Source: Bacteroidota bacterium
Lineage (GTDB): Bacteria > Bacteroidota > Bacteroidia > B-17B0 > Aurantibacillaceae
Length of the DNA stretch: 64,000 bases
Assembly: GCA_017303905.1 (NCBI GenBank)
Contig: JAFLBH010000001.1
Location: 1,341,809-1,405,808 of the forward strand
Direction of reading: 5' to 3'
The translations under genes were made by a program, and so were the position numbers. Shown piece after piece: positions 53,257 to 61,438 of this stretch (position 1 is the stretch's first letter; the number at the start of each line of letters is the position of its first letter). The notes beneath the pieces were generated by a model. The model did no database searches, was not told the DNA's origin, and saw only the letters and a list, made by a program, of their open reading frames with translations.

Positions 53257-55922
53257 TTGCCCTTAATCTTCTGCATGATCTGTTCTAATTGTGCCATGTC
53301 TTTACACAATACTTCACGGGCTTTGGAGCCTTCAAACGGACCAATTATTCCTGCAGCTTCCAATTGATCAACAATTCGTCCCGCGCGGTTATAACCTAGT
53401 TTTAATTTACGTTGTAAGAAAGAAGCGCTGCCTTGCTGAAACTGCACTACTAATTTGGCGGCTTCATCAAACATTTTATCTCTTTCACTTAAGTCTACAT
53501 CTTCTTTTCCGCCATCGCCTTCTTCGCCCACATATTCAGGTAACATAAAGGCGCTAGGGTAAGCACGCTGATTACCGATAAACTCTGTAATTTTTTCTAC
53601 TTCCGGTGTATCTACAAATGCACACTGTATACGGATTAAATCATTTCCTGTACTTAAGAGCATATCACCTCGTCCGATTAATTGTTCGGCTCCGCCTGCA
53701 TCTAAAATTGTACGTGAATCGATTTTGCTGGTTACTCTAAATGCAATTCGTGCCGGGAAGTTAGCTTTGATAGTTCCTGTAATAATATTTACACTCGGAC
53801 GTTGTGTTGCGATGATTAAATGAATTCCAATCGCACGTGCTAGTTGAGCCAAACGTGCAATAGGCGTTTCCACCTCTTTACCGGCCGTCATGATTAAATC
53901 CGCAAATTCATCTACGACAAGAACGATGTATGGTAAATATTTATGGCCGTCGTTTGGATTTAATTTGCGCTGAATGAATTTAGCATTGTACTCCTTAATG
54001 TTTCTTACTTGCGCATCCTGCAATAAAGCATAACGGTTATCCATTTCGATACACAAGGAATTTAAAGTGTGAATTACTTTTGTGTTATCGGTGATAATCG
54101 CATCTTCCGAATTTGGAAGTTTCGCTAAGAAATGACGTTCAATTTTATTGAAGAGGGTTAACTCTACTTTTTTCGGATCTACTAATACAAATTTAATTTG
54201 AGCCGGGTGTTTTTTATAAAGTAAAGAAACCAATACTGCGTTCAGTCCAACTGATTTACCCTGGCCGGTAGCTCCCGCCATTAATAAGTGCGGCATTTTA
54301 GCTAAGTCGGCAATGAAGATTTCGTTACTGATGGTTTTTCCTAACGCGATTGGTAAATCAAAAGTGGAATTATTGAATTTCTCGGAAGCTAAAATGTTAC
54401 GCATCGGTACCATCTCCGGATTTTGATTTGGTACTTCAATACCAATGGTTCCTTTTCCCGGAATAGGGGCAATGATACGAATGCCCAATGCAGCCAAACT
54501 TAATGCGATGTCATCTTCTAAGTTTTTAATTTTAGAAATACGTACCCCGGCAGCAGGAATGATTTCATATAAGGTAACAGTAGGACCAACGGTTGCCATG
54601 ATTTTATCAATCTCAATTCCGTAATTTTTAAGTGTAGCGATGATGCGGTCTTTGTTGGCGACTAATTCTTCCTGATTAACTTTTGAATGCTGATTGCCGT
54701 AATCGTTTAATAAATCGTAATGCGGGAATTGATAATGTCCTAAATCTAAAGTGGGATCATATTCCCCAAACTCTTCTACCAGTTGAGCCGCTTTATTTTC
54801 ATCTTCCAGAATTTCTTCTTTCGGTCCGGTTTGAATCGCAAACTCCGGCTCTCCTTCTTTTTCGGGCGTGATGATTTCAGAAGATTCGGTATTTAATTCA
54901 ATTGCTTTAACTTCTTCTTTTAATTCCTCAACTACAGGTTCAGCTATTTTTTCATCTGCTTTAACAGGCTCTGCAATTTTTTCTTCAACAGGCTTCTTAA
55001 TTTCGAAGTTGAGCATTTCAGCTTCTTCCTCTGCAGAAAGTTGCTCTTCTTTATTTTCTACCACCGAAAAAACAGGTCCTTTTACTTCTTCCTGAATTTC
55101 ATTTTCTTTTTCGATATCATTCTGAACTTCTTCCTGTGTTTTCTTTGGTAAATTAAAGTTGAGGTTAATGCTTAAAACTAAAAACGTAAGCATGGAAAAT
55201 CCTAACAGGGCTAATAATCCAACGCTGCCAACATAGTTTGAAATTTCTTGATTTAGCACATAACCAAATCCTCCGCCAAGGAAAAACCATTTATCGTGAA
55301 AAATGAAAGCTAACACCAGAGATGACCATACCATTAAAAACAACCATTTAGCATTGAATGCTTGTGGTTTGATGTACGATTTGCTTAATAATTTTTCTAA
55401 ACCGTAAATCGTTAGTACCGGTACAAAAATAAATGAAGGCGCGCCAAACCATTTATGCATGAATTGATGAGAAACCAGTGCGCCTAATTTTCCCAGCCAG
55501 TTTTTGATTTTAGTATCCGGGTTAAATAATTCGGATAATGGTCCCATTACTTTATCCTGATCCACATCCCAGGTAAAGAAATAAGAAATAAAAGCAATGC
55601 AGAGATAAGAAGCGAAAAGAATAAGGCTGAGTCCTAAGATTTTTTTTGTGCGTTCGTTTTGATAAACATCCACCACTTTTTGAAAGCGGTCGGCTAAAGT
55701 AATTTTCGGTGCTTTTTCTTTTTTCTTGGCTTTTGGTTTAACGGTTTCTTCCGCTACTGTTTCTTCTTCCTCTTCTTCGGTTTTGCGAGGTTTATTTTTT
55801 CTAGTGCTTGGCTTTTTTTCGAGCTTAGGTTCTTCAATATCATGTAGGGGATTTTCCTCCTCGGGTGTGGTAACTTCAAACACGGGATTATCCCTGAATT
55901 TATTTTTGCGTTCAGCGGCCAT
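53253..55922 (-). CDS. ftsK: DNA translocase FtsK
   Basis: 889 residues. A charged cytoplasmic N-terminus (about 1-85, rich in E and K) leads to four membrane helices (about 97-260), an acidic Glu-rich linker (about 265-400), and the motor. The motor has the alpha domain (YGIEIDKIMATVGPTVTLYE), Walker A GATGQGKSVGLNA at about residue 550, Walker B VLVVDEFADLIM, and ATQRPSVNIITG. The C-terminal gamma winged helix (GSASFLQRKLKLGYNRAGRI) recognises KOPS-like sites. It pumps DNA at the septum during dimer resolution. Downstream end overlaps the DUF7793 gene by 4 bp. Confidence 0.96.
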   Translation of the reverse strand: MAAERKNKFRDNPVFEVTTPEEENPLHDIEEPKLEKKPSTRKNKPRKTEEEEEETVAEETVKPKAKKKEKAPKITLADRFQKVVDVYQNERTKKILGLSLILFASYLCIAFISYFFTWDVDQDKVMGPLSELFNPDTKIKNWLGKLGALVSHQFMHKWFGAPSFIFVPVLTIYGLEKLLSKSYIKPQAFNAKWLFLMVWSSLVLAFIFHDKWFFLGGGFGYVLNQEISNYVGSVGLLALLGFSMLTFLVLSINLNFNLPKKTQEEVQNDIEKENEIQEEVKGPVFSVVENKEEQLSAEEEAEMLNFEIKKPVEEKIAEPVKADEKIAEPVVEELKEEVKAIELNTESSEIITPEKEGEPEFAIQTGPKEEILEDENKAAQLVEEFGEYDPTLDLGHYQFPHYDLLNDYGNQHSKVNQEELVANKDRIIATLKNYGIEIDKIMATVGPTVTLYEIIPAAGVRISKIKNLEDDIALSLAALGIRIIAPIPGKGTIGIEVPNQNPEMVPMRNILASEKFNNSTFDLPIALGKTISNEIFIADLAKMPHLLMAGATGQGKSVGLNAVLVSLLYKKHPAQIKFVLVDPKKVELTLFNKIERHFLAKLPNSEDAIITDNTKVIHTLNSLCIEMDNRYALLQDAQVRNIKEYNAKFIQRKLNPNDGHKYLPYIVLVVDEFADLIMTAGKEVETPIARLAQLARAIGIHLIIATQRPSVNIITGTIKANFPARIAFRVTSKIDSRTILDAGGAEQLIGRGDMLLSTGNDLIRIQCAFVDTPEVEKITEFIGNQRAYPSAFMLPEYVGEEGDGGKEDVDLSERDKMFDEAAKLVVQFQQGSASFLQRKLKLGYNRAGRIVDQLEAAGIIGPFEGSKAREVLCKDMAQLEQIMQKIKGN

Positions 55923-56020
55923 TATCCCATAAAGGTAGCCAGCAGCAGCGCATGCTTTGAGTTACTAAAATGAATGTTTTTAACCGTGGTTTGTTGAAGA
56001 GTAAGGGTAAAAATAAACCC

Positions 56021-56077
56021 TATAGTGGCGAGGTCCAATAGACTCGCCATCCCGGTTGGATTTGCTACCTCGGGACC
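56021..56077 (+). repeat. Hairpin repeat family 2, divergent copy
   Basis: GTGGCGAG ... CTCGCCATC forms the first hairpin as in the other two copies. The second half (ctacctcggga) is diverged. Confidence 0.55.
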
Positions 56078-56122
56078 CAACTAAAAAACGGAATTTTTTT
56101 AATCTGTGAGGGTTTTTTGGTT

Positions 56123-56169
56123 TGGTGGCGAGGCGCGCTCGCCATCGCGAGTAACACCTCGCGACACCA
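56123..56169 (+). repeat. Hairpin repeat family 2
   Basis: Two adjacent hairpins: GGCGAG-gcgcg-CTCGCC, then TCGCGAG-taacac-CTCGCGA. The copy at 56359 has the same two hairpins with changed loops (tttca; tacac), meaning stems are conserved and loops drift. Confidence 0.75.
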
Positions 56170-56241
56170 GTAAAAAAACAAAACCCCCAGCCCGAATTTT
56201 ACATGGTAAAAAACTGTGGGGGTTCTTTGGTTTGGCACCAG

Positions 56242-56315
56242 TGATCCCGCCGCGACTCGAACGCGGAACCGTCAGCTTAGAAGGCTGATGCTCTATCCAG
56301 TTGAGCTACGGGACC
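56242..56315 (-). tRNA. tRNA-Arg (anticodon TCT)
   Basis: On the minus strand the acceptor GGTCCCG pairs with CGGGATC (one G-T), discriminator A. The D-arm has AGCTCAACTGGATAGAGC. The anticodon stem TCAGC/GCTGA has loop CTTCTAA, giving anticodon TCT, which reads AGA/AGG. The T-arm CGCGTTCGAGTCGCG is complete. The 3' CCA is not encoded (CTG follows). Confidence 0.96.
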
Positions 56316-56358
56316 ATTATATTTATCTCGTACAACCGGCATTTAAGAATACTCAGTT

Positions 56359-56404
56359 GAGTGGCGAGGTTTCACTCGCCATCGCGAGTACACCTCGCGA
56401 CTAC
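56359..56404 (+). repeat. Hairpin repeat family 2, copy next to tRNA-Arg
   Basis: GGCGAG-tttca-CTCGCC then TCGCGAG-tacac-CTCGCGA. It is followed at once by CTACGGGACCA, which duplicates the terminal 11 bases at the 5' end of the tRNA gene (56306-56316). Confidence 0.7.
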
Positions 56405-56441
56405 GGGACCAATTTGTATAAAGAACTTTTTCCCTTAACCT

Positions 56442-56523
56442 TAACTCCTAACTCCTAACTCCTAACTCCTAACTCCTAACTCCTAACTCCTAACTCCTAA
56501 CTCCTAACTCCTAACTCCTAACT
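56442..56523 (+). repeat. 7-bp minisatellite (TAACTCC)n
   Basis: Eleven perfect tandem copies of TAACTCC plus a partial TAACT, about 110 bp upstream of the glycosyltransferase start. It lies outside any gene. Confidence 0.95.
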
Positions 56524-56631
56524 ATTATGGGGGCACAAATTTAGCAAAAGTATTTTACCAGCCAATTTATAATCAGCTTAAATTTAATACTCTACACCAC
56601 AATTATTTGGTATTTTAGGCGTTTTTATAAA

Positions 56632-58587
56632 GTGTTTGATCTTTCCGTCATAATTGTCAATTATAACGTTAAGCATTTCGTTGAGCAATGCCTGCATTCG
56701 GTATTGAATGCCTCTAAAAATCTGAAGGTAGAGGTGTTTGTGGTCGATAATAATTCTGTGGATGGCTCCGTACCCTTTATTAAGCAAAAATTTCCTCAGG
56801 TTAAGCTCATTGAAAATAAAGTTAATACCGGTTTTTCGGTGGCTAACAACCAGGCTATAAAGCAGTGCTCAGGTAAGTATGTTTTATTGCTAAATCCTGA
56901 TACCGTTGTGCAAGAAGATACGTTCGATAAAACCTTTGCGTTTATGGAACAGCATCCTGATGCCGGCGGATTAGGAATAAAAATGGTGGATGGAAAAGGA
57001 AATTTTTTACCGGAATCGAAACGTGGTTTACCAACACCGGCTGTAGCATTCTATAAGATTTTCGGTTTATCAAAGTTATTTCCTAACTCAAAAAAATTCG
57101 GACAATACCACCTGACCTATTTAGATAAAAATAAAAACCATCAGATAGATGTTTTAAGTGGTGCCTTTATGCTCATGCGTAAAGAAGCTTTAGATAAAGT
57201 TGGATTACTGGATGAAACATTTTTTATGTATGGTGAGGACATTGATTTATCCTATCGTATAACGCAAGGTGGTTATAAAAATTATTATTTCGCCGATTCG
57301 AGCATTATTCATTATAAGGGCGAGAGTACTAAAAAGAGCAGTGTTAACTACGTTATCGTGTTTTACAAAGCGATGGCAATTTTCGCTAAGAAACATTTTA
57401 GTTCGGGTAACGCGAGATTGTTCGATTTCTTGATTCATTTAGCCATTTTCCTGCGAGCCGGAATGGCAATCATAGCTCGTTTTATTAAACAGATTTTTTT
57501 CCCGGCTATCGATTTCGCTTTAATCCTGGCAGGTTTATATTTTATTAAAGATATCTACGAATCGGAATTTAAATTTACGGAAGGTTACTATTCAGAGCGG
57601 CTTACAAATTTTGCTTTCCCGGTTTATACACTGATTTGGATGTTCTTTAATTTTTTAAGCGGAGGTTATGATCGTCCGTTTAAAATTATAAAAATGATGC
57701 GTGGTGTTTTAGTTGGCACCGGTTTTATTTTGATCGTTTATTCCTTATTACCGGAAGATTATCGTTTCTCACGTGCGTTAATTTTATTAGGAACAGCTTA
57801 CACTGTAGTATTATACTTGATTACCCGAATCATCTACAACGCGGCTAACTTAAAGCAGTTTAAATTTAAAACCGAAGAAAAAAGTAAACGTATCATTATT
57901 ATTGGAAGTGAGGAGGAGTTTGATCGTGTATTCGGATTACTTAAAGAAACACGAATTAATGCCGGGTTTGTTGGTTTTGTAAGCAATAACGATAATGGAG
58001 TTAAACATCCGTATTACATTGGCAATTTTAATCAAGTGAATGAAATTGTAGATGTACATGTTATTAATGAAATTATTTTTTGTGCTAAGAATATCTCTTC
58101 GCAAAATATCATTGAAAAAATGTTAACGCTTGTAACAAAGGGCGTTGATTTTAAAATTGCTCCACCCGAAAGTTTATCCATTATCGGAAGTAATAGTATC
58201 GATACCGCGGGCGATTTATACGTCATTGATGTCAATAATGTGGGTAAGCCTGAGAATAAACGTAAAAAACGTTTGTATGATTTAATGGCTTCATCGGTTC
58301 TGTTTATCTTATCACCTGTTTTTATTTTTTTCCAGAAGAACAAACTCAATTTTATCGCTAATTGTTTTAAGGTGTGGTTAGGAATTTATTCGTGGGTTGG
58401 GTACGGTAAAGCACCGCGCAAAGATTTGCCGGAAATTAAACCCTCTGTGTTAACACCGGCGGATGCTCAAAATGGAGTGCTTTCTGATGATAAGATTAAT
58501 CTGTTGTTTTTATCCTACTCAAAAGATTATACAATAGAAAAAGATGTGAAAATTATGTGGACCAGCATTCGTTTGTTGGGGAACTAA
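56632..58587 (+). CDS. Glycosyltransferase family 2 fused to membrane and nucleotide-binding domains
   Basis: 651 residues from a GTG at 56632. The N-terminal GT-A domain (about 1-235) has SVIIVNYNVKHFVEQCLHSV, VVDNNSVDGS, LLLNPDTVVQED and FFMYGEDIDLSYRI, as in rhamnosyltransferase-like GT2 enzymes that use nucleotide sugars. Four or so membrane helices follow (about 270-410). A Rossmann-like domain (about 420-545: KRIIIIGSEEEFDRVFGLLK) and a YVIDVNNVGKPENKRKKRLYDL motif resemble the middle of WcaJ-type polyprenyl sugar transferases, but the catalytic sugar-transferase domain is missing. Likely works on surface polysaccharide at the inner membrane. Tail overlaps the next gene by 4 bp (CTAA). 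Confidence 0.9.
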   Translation: MFDLSVIIVNYNVKHFVEQCLHSVLNASKNLKVEVFVVDNNSVDGSVPFIKQKFPQVKLIENKVNTGFSVANNQAIKQCSGKYVLLLNPDTVVQEDTFDKTFAFMEQHPDAGGLGIKMVDGKGNFLPESKRGLPTPAVAFYKIFGLSKLFPNSKKFGQYHLTYLDKNKNHQIDVLSGAFMLMRKEALDKVGLLDETFFMYGEDIDLSYRITQGGYKNYYFADSSIIHYKGESTKKSSVNYVIVFYKAMAIFAKKHFSSGNARLFDFLIHLAIFLRAGMAIIARFIKQIFFPAIDFALILAGLYFIKDIYESEFKFTEGYYSERLTNFAFPVYTLIWMFFNFLSGGYDRPFKIIKMMRGVLVGTGFILIVYSLLPEDYRFSRALILLGTAYTVVLYLITRIIYNAANLKQFKFKTEEKSKRIIIIGSEEEFDRVFGLLKETRINAGFVGFVSNNDNGVKHPYYIGNFNQVNEIVDVHVINEIIFCAKNISSQNIIEKMLTLVTKGVDFKIAPPESLSIIGSNSIDTAGDLYVIDVNNVGKPENKRKKRLYDLMASSVLFILSPVFIFFQKNKLNFIANCFKVWLGIYSWVGYGKAPRKDLPEIKPSVLTPADAQNGVLSDDKINLLFLSYSKDYTIEKDVKIMWTSIRLLGN

Positions 58588-59933
58588 TTTTCTTCGCTGC
58601 TGAGTATTCTGAATTCCTTAGGTAAATAATTATTGACGCGTTTGTCTAATATTTTTGCCCAACCTAATCCCAGATTTTTATAACACATTAATTGAATTCC
58701 TTTCTGAGCTTCTAATTGCAGATTTTCTTTTTTAAGAAAAGCAATGGCTTGTTCGCGGTTTAGTTCAATCTTGGGCGTATTTTTATTAGTATAAAGACTT
58801 AATGCCAATTCATGATCGGGCAAAAAATCACGGTGTTTAAATTCCCCTAAAGTTGTTCCTGTTTTTTTAAAGTATAAGTGAGAACCGAAGGCATTTAAAA
58901 AATTATAGAGAGCGGTATTTACTAATTTAAAATTACTTTGGAATTTAAATACAGTATGAAAATCGTGGTATTCAAACTGATTTTGTAATTCAGTCAGTTC
59001 CTTTTTGCTCGCTTGTTCAAATATATTTTTTTTCGATTTGTTAGGATGTCCATGCGACACCCCTGTTTTACGAAGCACGGCACAAAAGAATCCTTCACTC
59101 TTCACACGATTAGGATAGAAACGGTAACCTGGCGATGATTCTATGATGTTCCATGCCTTATTTACCGGCAAAGAAACATATTCGAGTTCAAATTCCTTCA
59201 TCATCCATTCAACAACCGCCTCATCTTCTTCAACCGAATAAGAGCAAGTAGAATAAATTAAAATACCACCCGGTTTCAAACAGGAAATACTGTCGGCCAT
59301 AATTCTCTTCTGGCGTGTGCTGCAGAGATTCACATTATCTAAACTCCATTCTTGGATAGCTTCCGGTTGCTTTCTGAATAATCCGGAACCGCTGCATGGA
59401 ACATCAGCTACTACCACATCAAAAACATTTTCTAATTTCCCGATAACGGATGGGTCGCAATTCGTCACAGCAGTATTGCATGTACCCCATTTGCTGAGGT
59501 TGTAGGCTAATACATCAGCTCTGTTTTTAATAACTTCATTACTTATCAAAAAGCTATCATCGTTTATTAAACTGTTTATTAAGGTAGATTTTCCACCGGG
59601 AGCTGCACATAAATCTAAAACAGCTAAAGATTGGTTAAGGTCAACGGTATTTTTTAAAGCGAACTCCAAAAACATGGAACCCGCCTCTTGTACATAATAA
59701 CTACCTGCGTGGAAGAGCGGATCAAAAGTGAAAGAAGGTCTTTCGTTTAAGTAAAATCCGGTTTCGCACCAGTCCACTCGATGGTTAGTCTCAAAATCCA
59801 GGCTTGACTTTTTAAATGGATTCATCCGAATGGAGGTGATTTTTTCTCCGCTCTCATGCGTGTTCACAAAGGAGCTTTCGTCGAATCCCTTAGCGTTTTT
59901 GATGCTGTTTAAAAAAAGTGCAGGTAATTTCAA
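58584..59933 (-). CDS. RNA (cytosine-C5) methyltransferase, RsmB/RsmF/NOP2 family
   Basis: 449 residues. SAM motif DLCAAPGGKSTLINSLI, NCDPSVIG, catalytic motif IV ADVPCSGSGLFRK and motif VI STCSYSVEEDE with the second catalytic Cys. A C-terminal region (about 280-449) resembles the RsmF tail (AIAFLKKENLQLE; GLGWAKILDKRVNNYLPKEF). It methylates C5 of cytosine in rRNA or tRNA; exact target not evident. Convergent with the glycosyltransferase, sharing CTAA at the stops. Confidence 0.93.
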   Translation of the reverse strand: MKLPALFLNSIKNAKGFDESSFVNTHESGEKITSIRMNPFKKSSLDFETNHRVDWCETGFYLNERPSFTFDPLFHAGSYYVQEAGSMFLEFALKNTVDLNQSLAVLDLCAAPGGKSTLINSLINDDSFLISNEVIKNRADVLAYNLSKWGTCNTAVTNCDPSVIGKLENVFDVVVADVPCSGSGLFRKQPEAIQEWSLDNVNLCSTRQKRIMADSISCLKPGGILIYSTCSYSVEEDEAVVEWMMKEFELEYVSLPVNKAWNIIESSPGYRFYPNRVKSEGFFCAVLRKTGVSHGHPNKSKKNIFEQASKKELTELQNQFEYHDFHTVFKFQSNFKLVNTALYNFLNAFGSHLYFKKTGTTLGEFKHRDFLPDHELALSLYTNKNTPKIELNREQAIAFLKKENLQLEAQKGIQLMCYKNLGLGWAKILDKRVNNYLPKEFRILSSEEN

Positions 59934-59976
59934 GGTTTAATTTTTGTGCTACAAGTGTAATGAATAATTTAGCAGT

Positions 59977-60477
59977 GTGAACTCTGACATTCAAAAAATA
60001 TCCCCAAAAAAGTTAACACCACTTGTTGCCTTGGAAAAAATGAAAAATTGGTGTGCCTATCAGGAGCGCTCACAATTTGAGGTAAGAAATAAATTATTTG
60101 AGTATGGGATATTTAATGAGGAAGCTGAAAATATAATTTCTCAATTAATACAGGAAAATTTCTTAAACGAAGAGCGTTTTGCTTTAGCATTCGCCAGAGG
60201 AAAATTCAGAATTAAGCGTTGGGGCAGAATAAAAATAAAATTGGAACTCAAACAGCATAAGGTTAGCGAATACTGTATTAGTAAAGCCTTAAAGCAAATC
60301 GACGGCAACGAATATTTTGCTACCTTAGAAAAAATTATTGAAAAGAAAACCAAAGAAATAAGAGAGTCAAATAAAATTAAAAAGCAATATAAAATTATTA
60401 AGTATGCCATGTCGCGAGGCTATGAGCAGGATATAATAATGGACGCAATAAAAAAATTAGAAAACAATGAATCTTGA
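59977..60477 (+). CDS. recX: Regulatory protein RecX
   Basis: 166 residues from a GTG at 59977. Three RecX three-helix repeats: WCAYQERSQFEVRNKLFEYG, FLNEERFALAFARGKFRIKR with WGRIKIKLELKQ, and a third from VSEYCISKALKQI. RecX limits RecA filament extension. The gene overlaps the next one by 11 bp, suggesting translational coupling. Confidence 0.92.
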   Translation: MNSDIQKISPKKLTPLVALEKMKNWCAYQERSQFEVRNKLFEYGIFNEEAENIISQLIQENFLNEERFALAFARGKFRIKRWGRIKIKLELKQHKVSEYCISKALKQIDGNEYFATLEKIIEKKTKEIRESNKIKKQYKIIKYAMSRGYEQDIIMDAIKKLENNES

Positions 60478-61255
60478 TTTAAAAGGTAAAAAAGCCATTG
60501 TGTGCGGAAGTACACAAGGAATCGGAAAAGCAGTTGCAGTTGAATTAGCTAATTTGGGCGCAAGCGTTACTTTAGTTGCAAGAAATGAAGCCGCTTTAAA
60601 ACAAACCAAATCGGAGTTGAATACATCGGCCGGACAAATACATTCTTATATGTGTGTGGATTTTTCGGAACCGAATAAATTACGCGATTTGATGAATGCG
60701 TTTATGCAGCGTAACAATCCCATTCATATTTTAGTAAACAATACCGGTGGTCCGCCTTCTGGTCCGATTGTTTCTGCTAAAACCGAAGAGTTTGAATCGG
60801 CATTTACGAATCATCTTTTGTGTAATCACATTATGACACAGGCTTGCGTTGATGGAATGAAAATGGCGGGTTACGGTAGAGTCATAAATATTATTTCCAC
60901 TTCAGTAAAAGCACCGTTACCAAATTTAGGCGTGTCAAATACCATTCGAGCAGCAGTTGCTAGTTGGTCTAAAACCATGGCTAATGAGTTAGGTAAGTTT
61001 AATATCACTGTCAATAATGTGTTGCCAGGGGCTACTAACACCCAACGTTTAAAAACAATTATAACTAATAAAGCAACCAAAAACCATTTAGAGGTTAAGT
61101 CGGTTGAAGAGGAAATGATACATGAAATTCCGATGGGCCGATTTGCTGAAGCAAGTGAAATTGCGAACGCGGTTGCATTCCTGGCCTCACCGGCAGCATC
61201 TTACATTAACGGCATAAATTTACCGGTGGATGGCGGCCGAACTCCTTCACTTTAA
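60467..61255 (+). CDS. SDR family oxidoreductase with altered catalytic residues
   Basis: 262 residues, classical SDR Rossmann fold: cofactor loop VCGSTQGIGKAVAVELA, VNNTGG (variant of NNAG), catalytic Ser in IINIISTSVK, C-terminal INGINLPVDGGRTPSL. The YxxxK tyrosine and lysine are replaced: the segment reads VSNTIRAAVASW, with Asn and Arg. This SxxxR-like pattern marks a recognisable SDR subgroup whose chemistry may differ. Similar to FabG-like reductases; substrate unknown. It overlaps recX. Confidence 0.88.
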   Translation: MNLDLKGKKAIVCGSTQGIGKAVAVELANLGASVTLVARNEAALKQTKSELNTSAGQIHSYMCVDFSEPNKLRDLMNAFMQRNNPIHILVNNTGGPPSGPIVSAKTEEFESAFTNHLLCNHIMTQACVDGMKMAGYGRVINIISTSVKAPLPNLGVSNTIRAAVASWSKTMANELGKFNITVNNVLPGATNTQRLKTIITNKATKNHLEVKSVEEEMIHEIPMGRFAEASEIANAVAFLASPAASYINGINLPVDGGRTPSL

Positions 61256-61286
61256 ATGCTTTTAACATTCACTTGTTTACAAGTTC

Positions 61287-61316
61287 AAACCGCCCATCAG
61301 AGGCGGTTTCTTTTTT
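61287..61316 (+). terminator. Rho-independent terminator after the recX-SDR unit
   Basis: Stem AAACCGCC (61287-61294) and GGCGGTTT (61302-61309) around CATCAGA, followed by CTTTTTT. A separate small palindrome ACTTGT-tt-ACAAGT lies just before it at 61271-61284. Confidence 0.92.
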
Positions 61317-61384
61317 GATTTAGTTTTGCTAGTACCGAATTTTGCACTATTTTAACATCTCGTTTCATCTGAGACGAGGTTACT

Positions 61385-61402
61385 GCTAAATAAGTATTTA
61401 GC
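61385..61402. promoter_or_regulatory. Palindrome upstream of the TSP3/EF-hand gene
   Basis: Perfect 8-bp arms GCTAAATA and TATTTAGC around AG, 37 bp before the start codon. Position fits an operator or a hairpin in the mRNA leader. No T tract follows. Confidence 0.4.
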
Positions 61403-61438
61403 GGTAAAATAGCGTAAAAACAATTTAAACAATACTAA

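Larger units (their letters stand above)
55923..56631. other. 709-bp intergenic region with a tRNA and several repeats
   Basis: Between ftsK and the glycosyltransferase there is no protein gene. It holds three copies of a hairpin repeat (56021, 56123, 56359), tRNA-Arg at 56242-56315, an 11-copy 7-bp minisatellite at 56442-56523, and about 100 bp of plain AT-rich DNA before the glycosyltransferase start. Short open frames across it are artefacts of the repeats. Confidence 0.75.

Noticed and set aside
56106-56458. Two short plus-strand frames over the tRNA-Arg region
   Set aside because: They run through the tRNA and hairpin repeats; the translated tRNA is a well-known source of false proteins.
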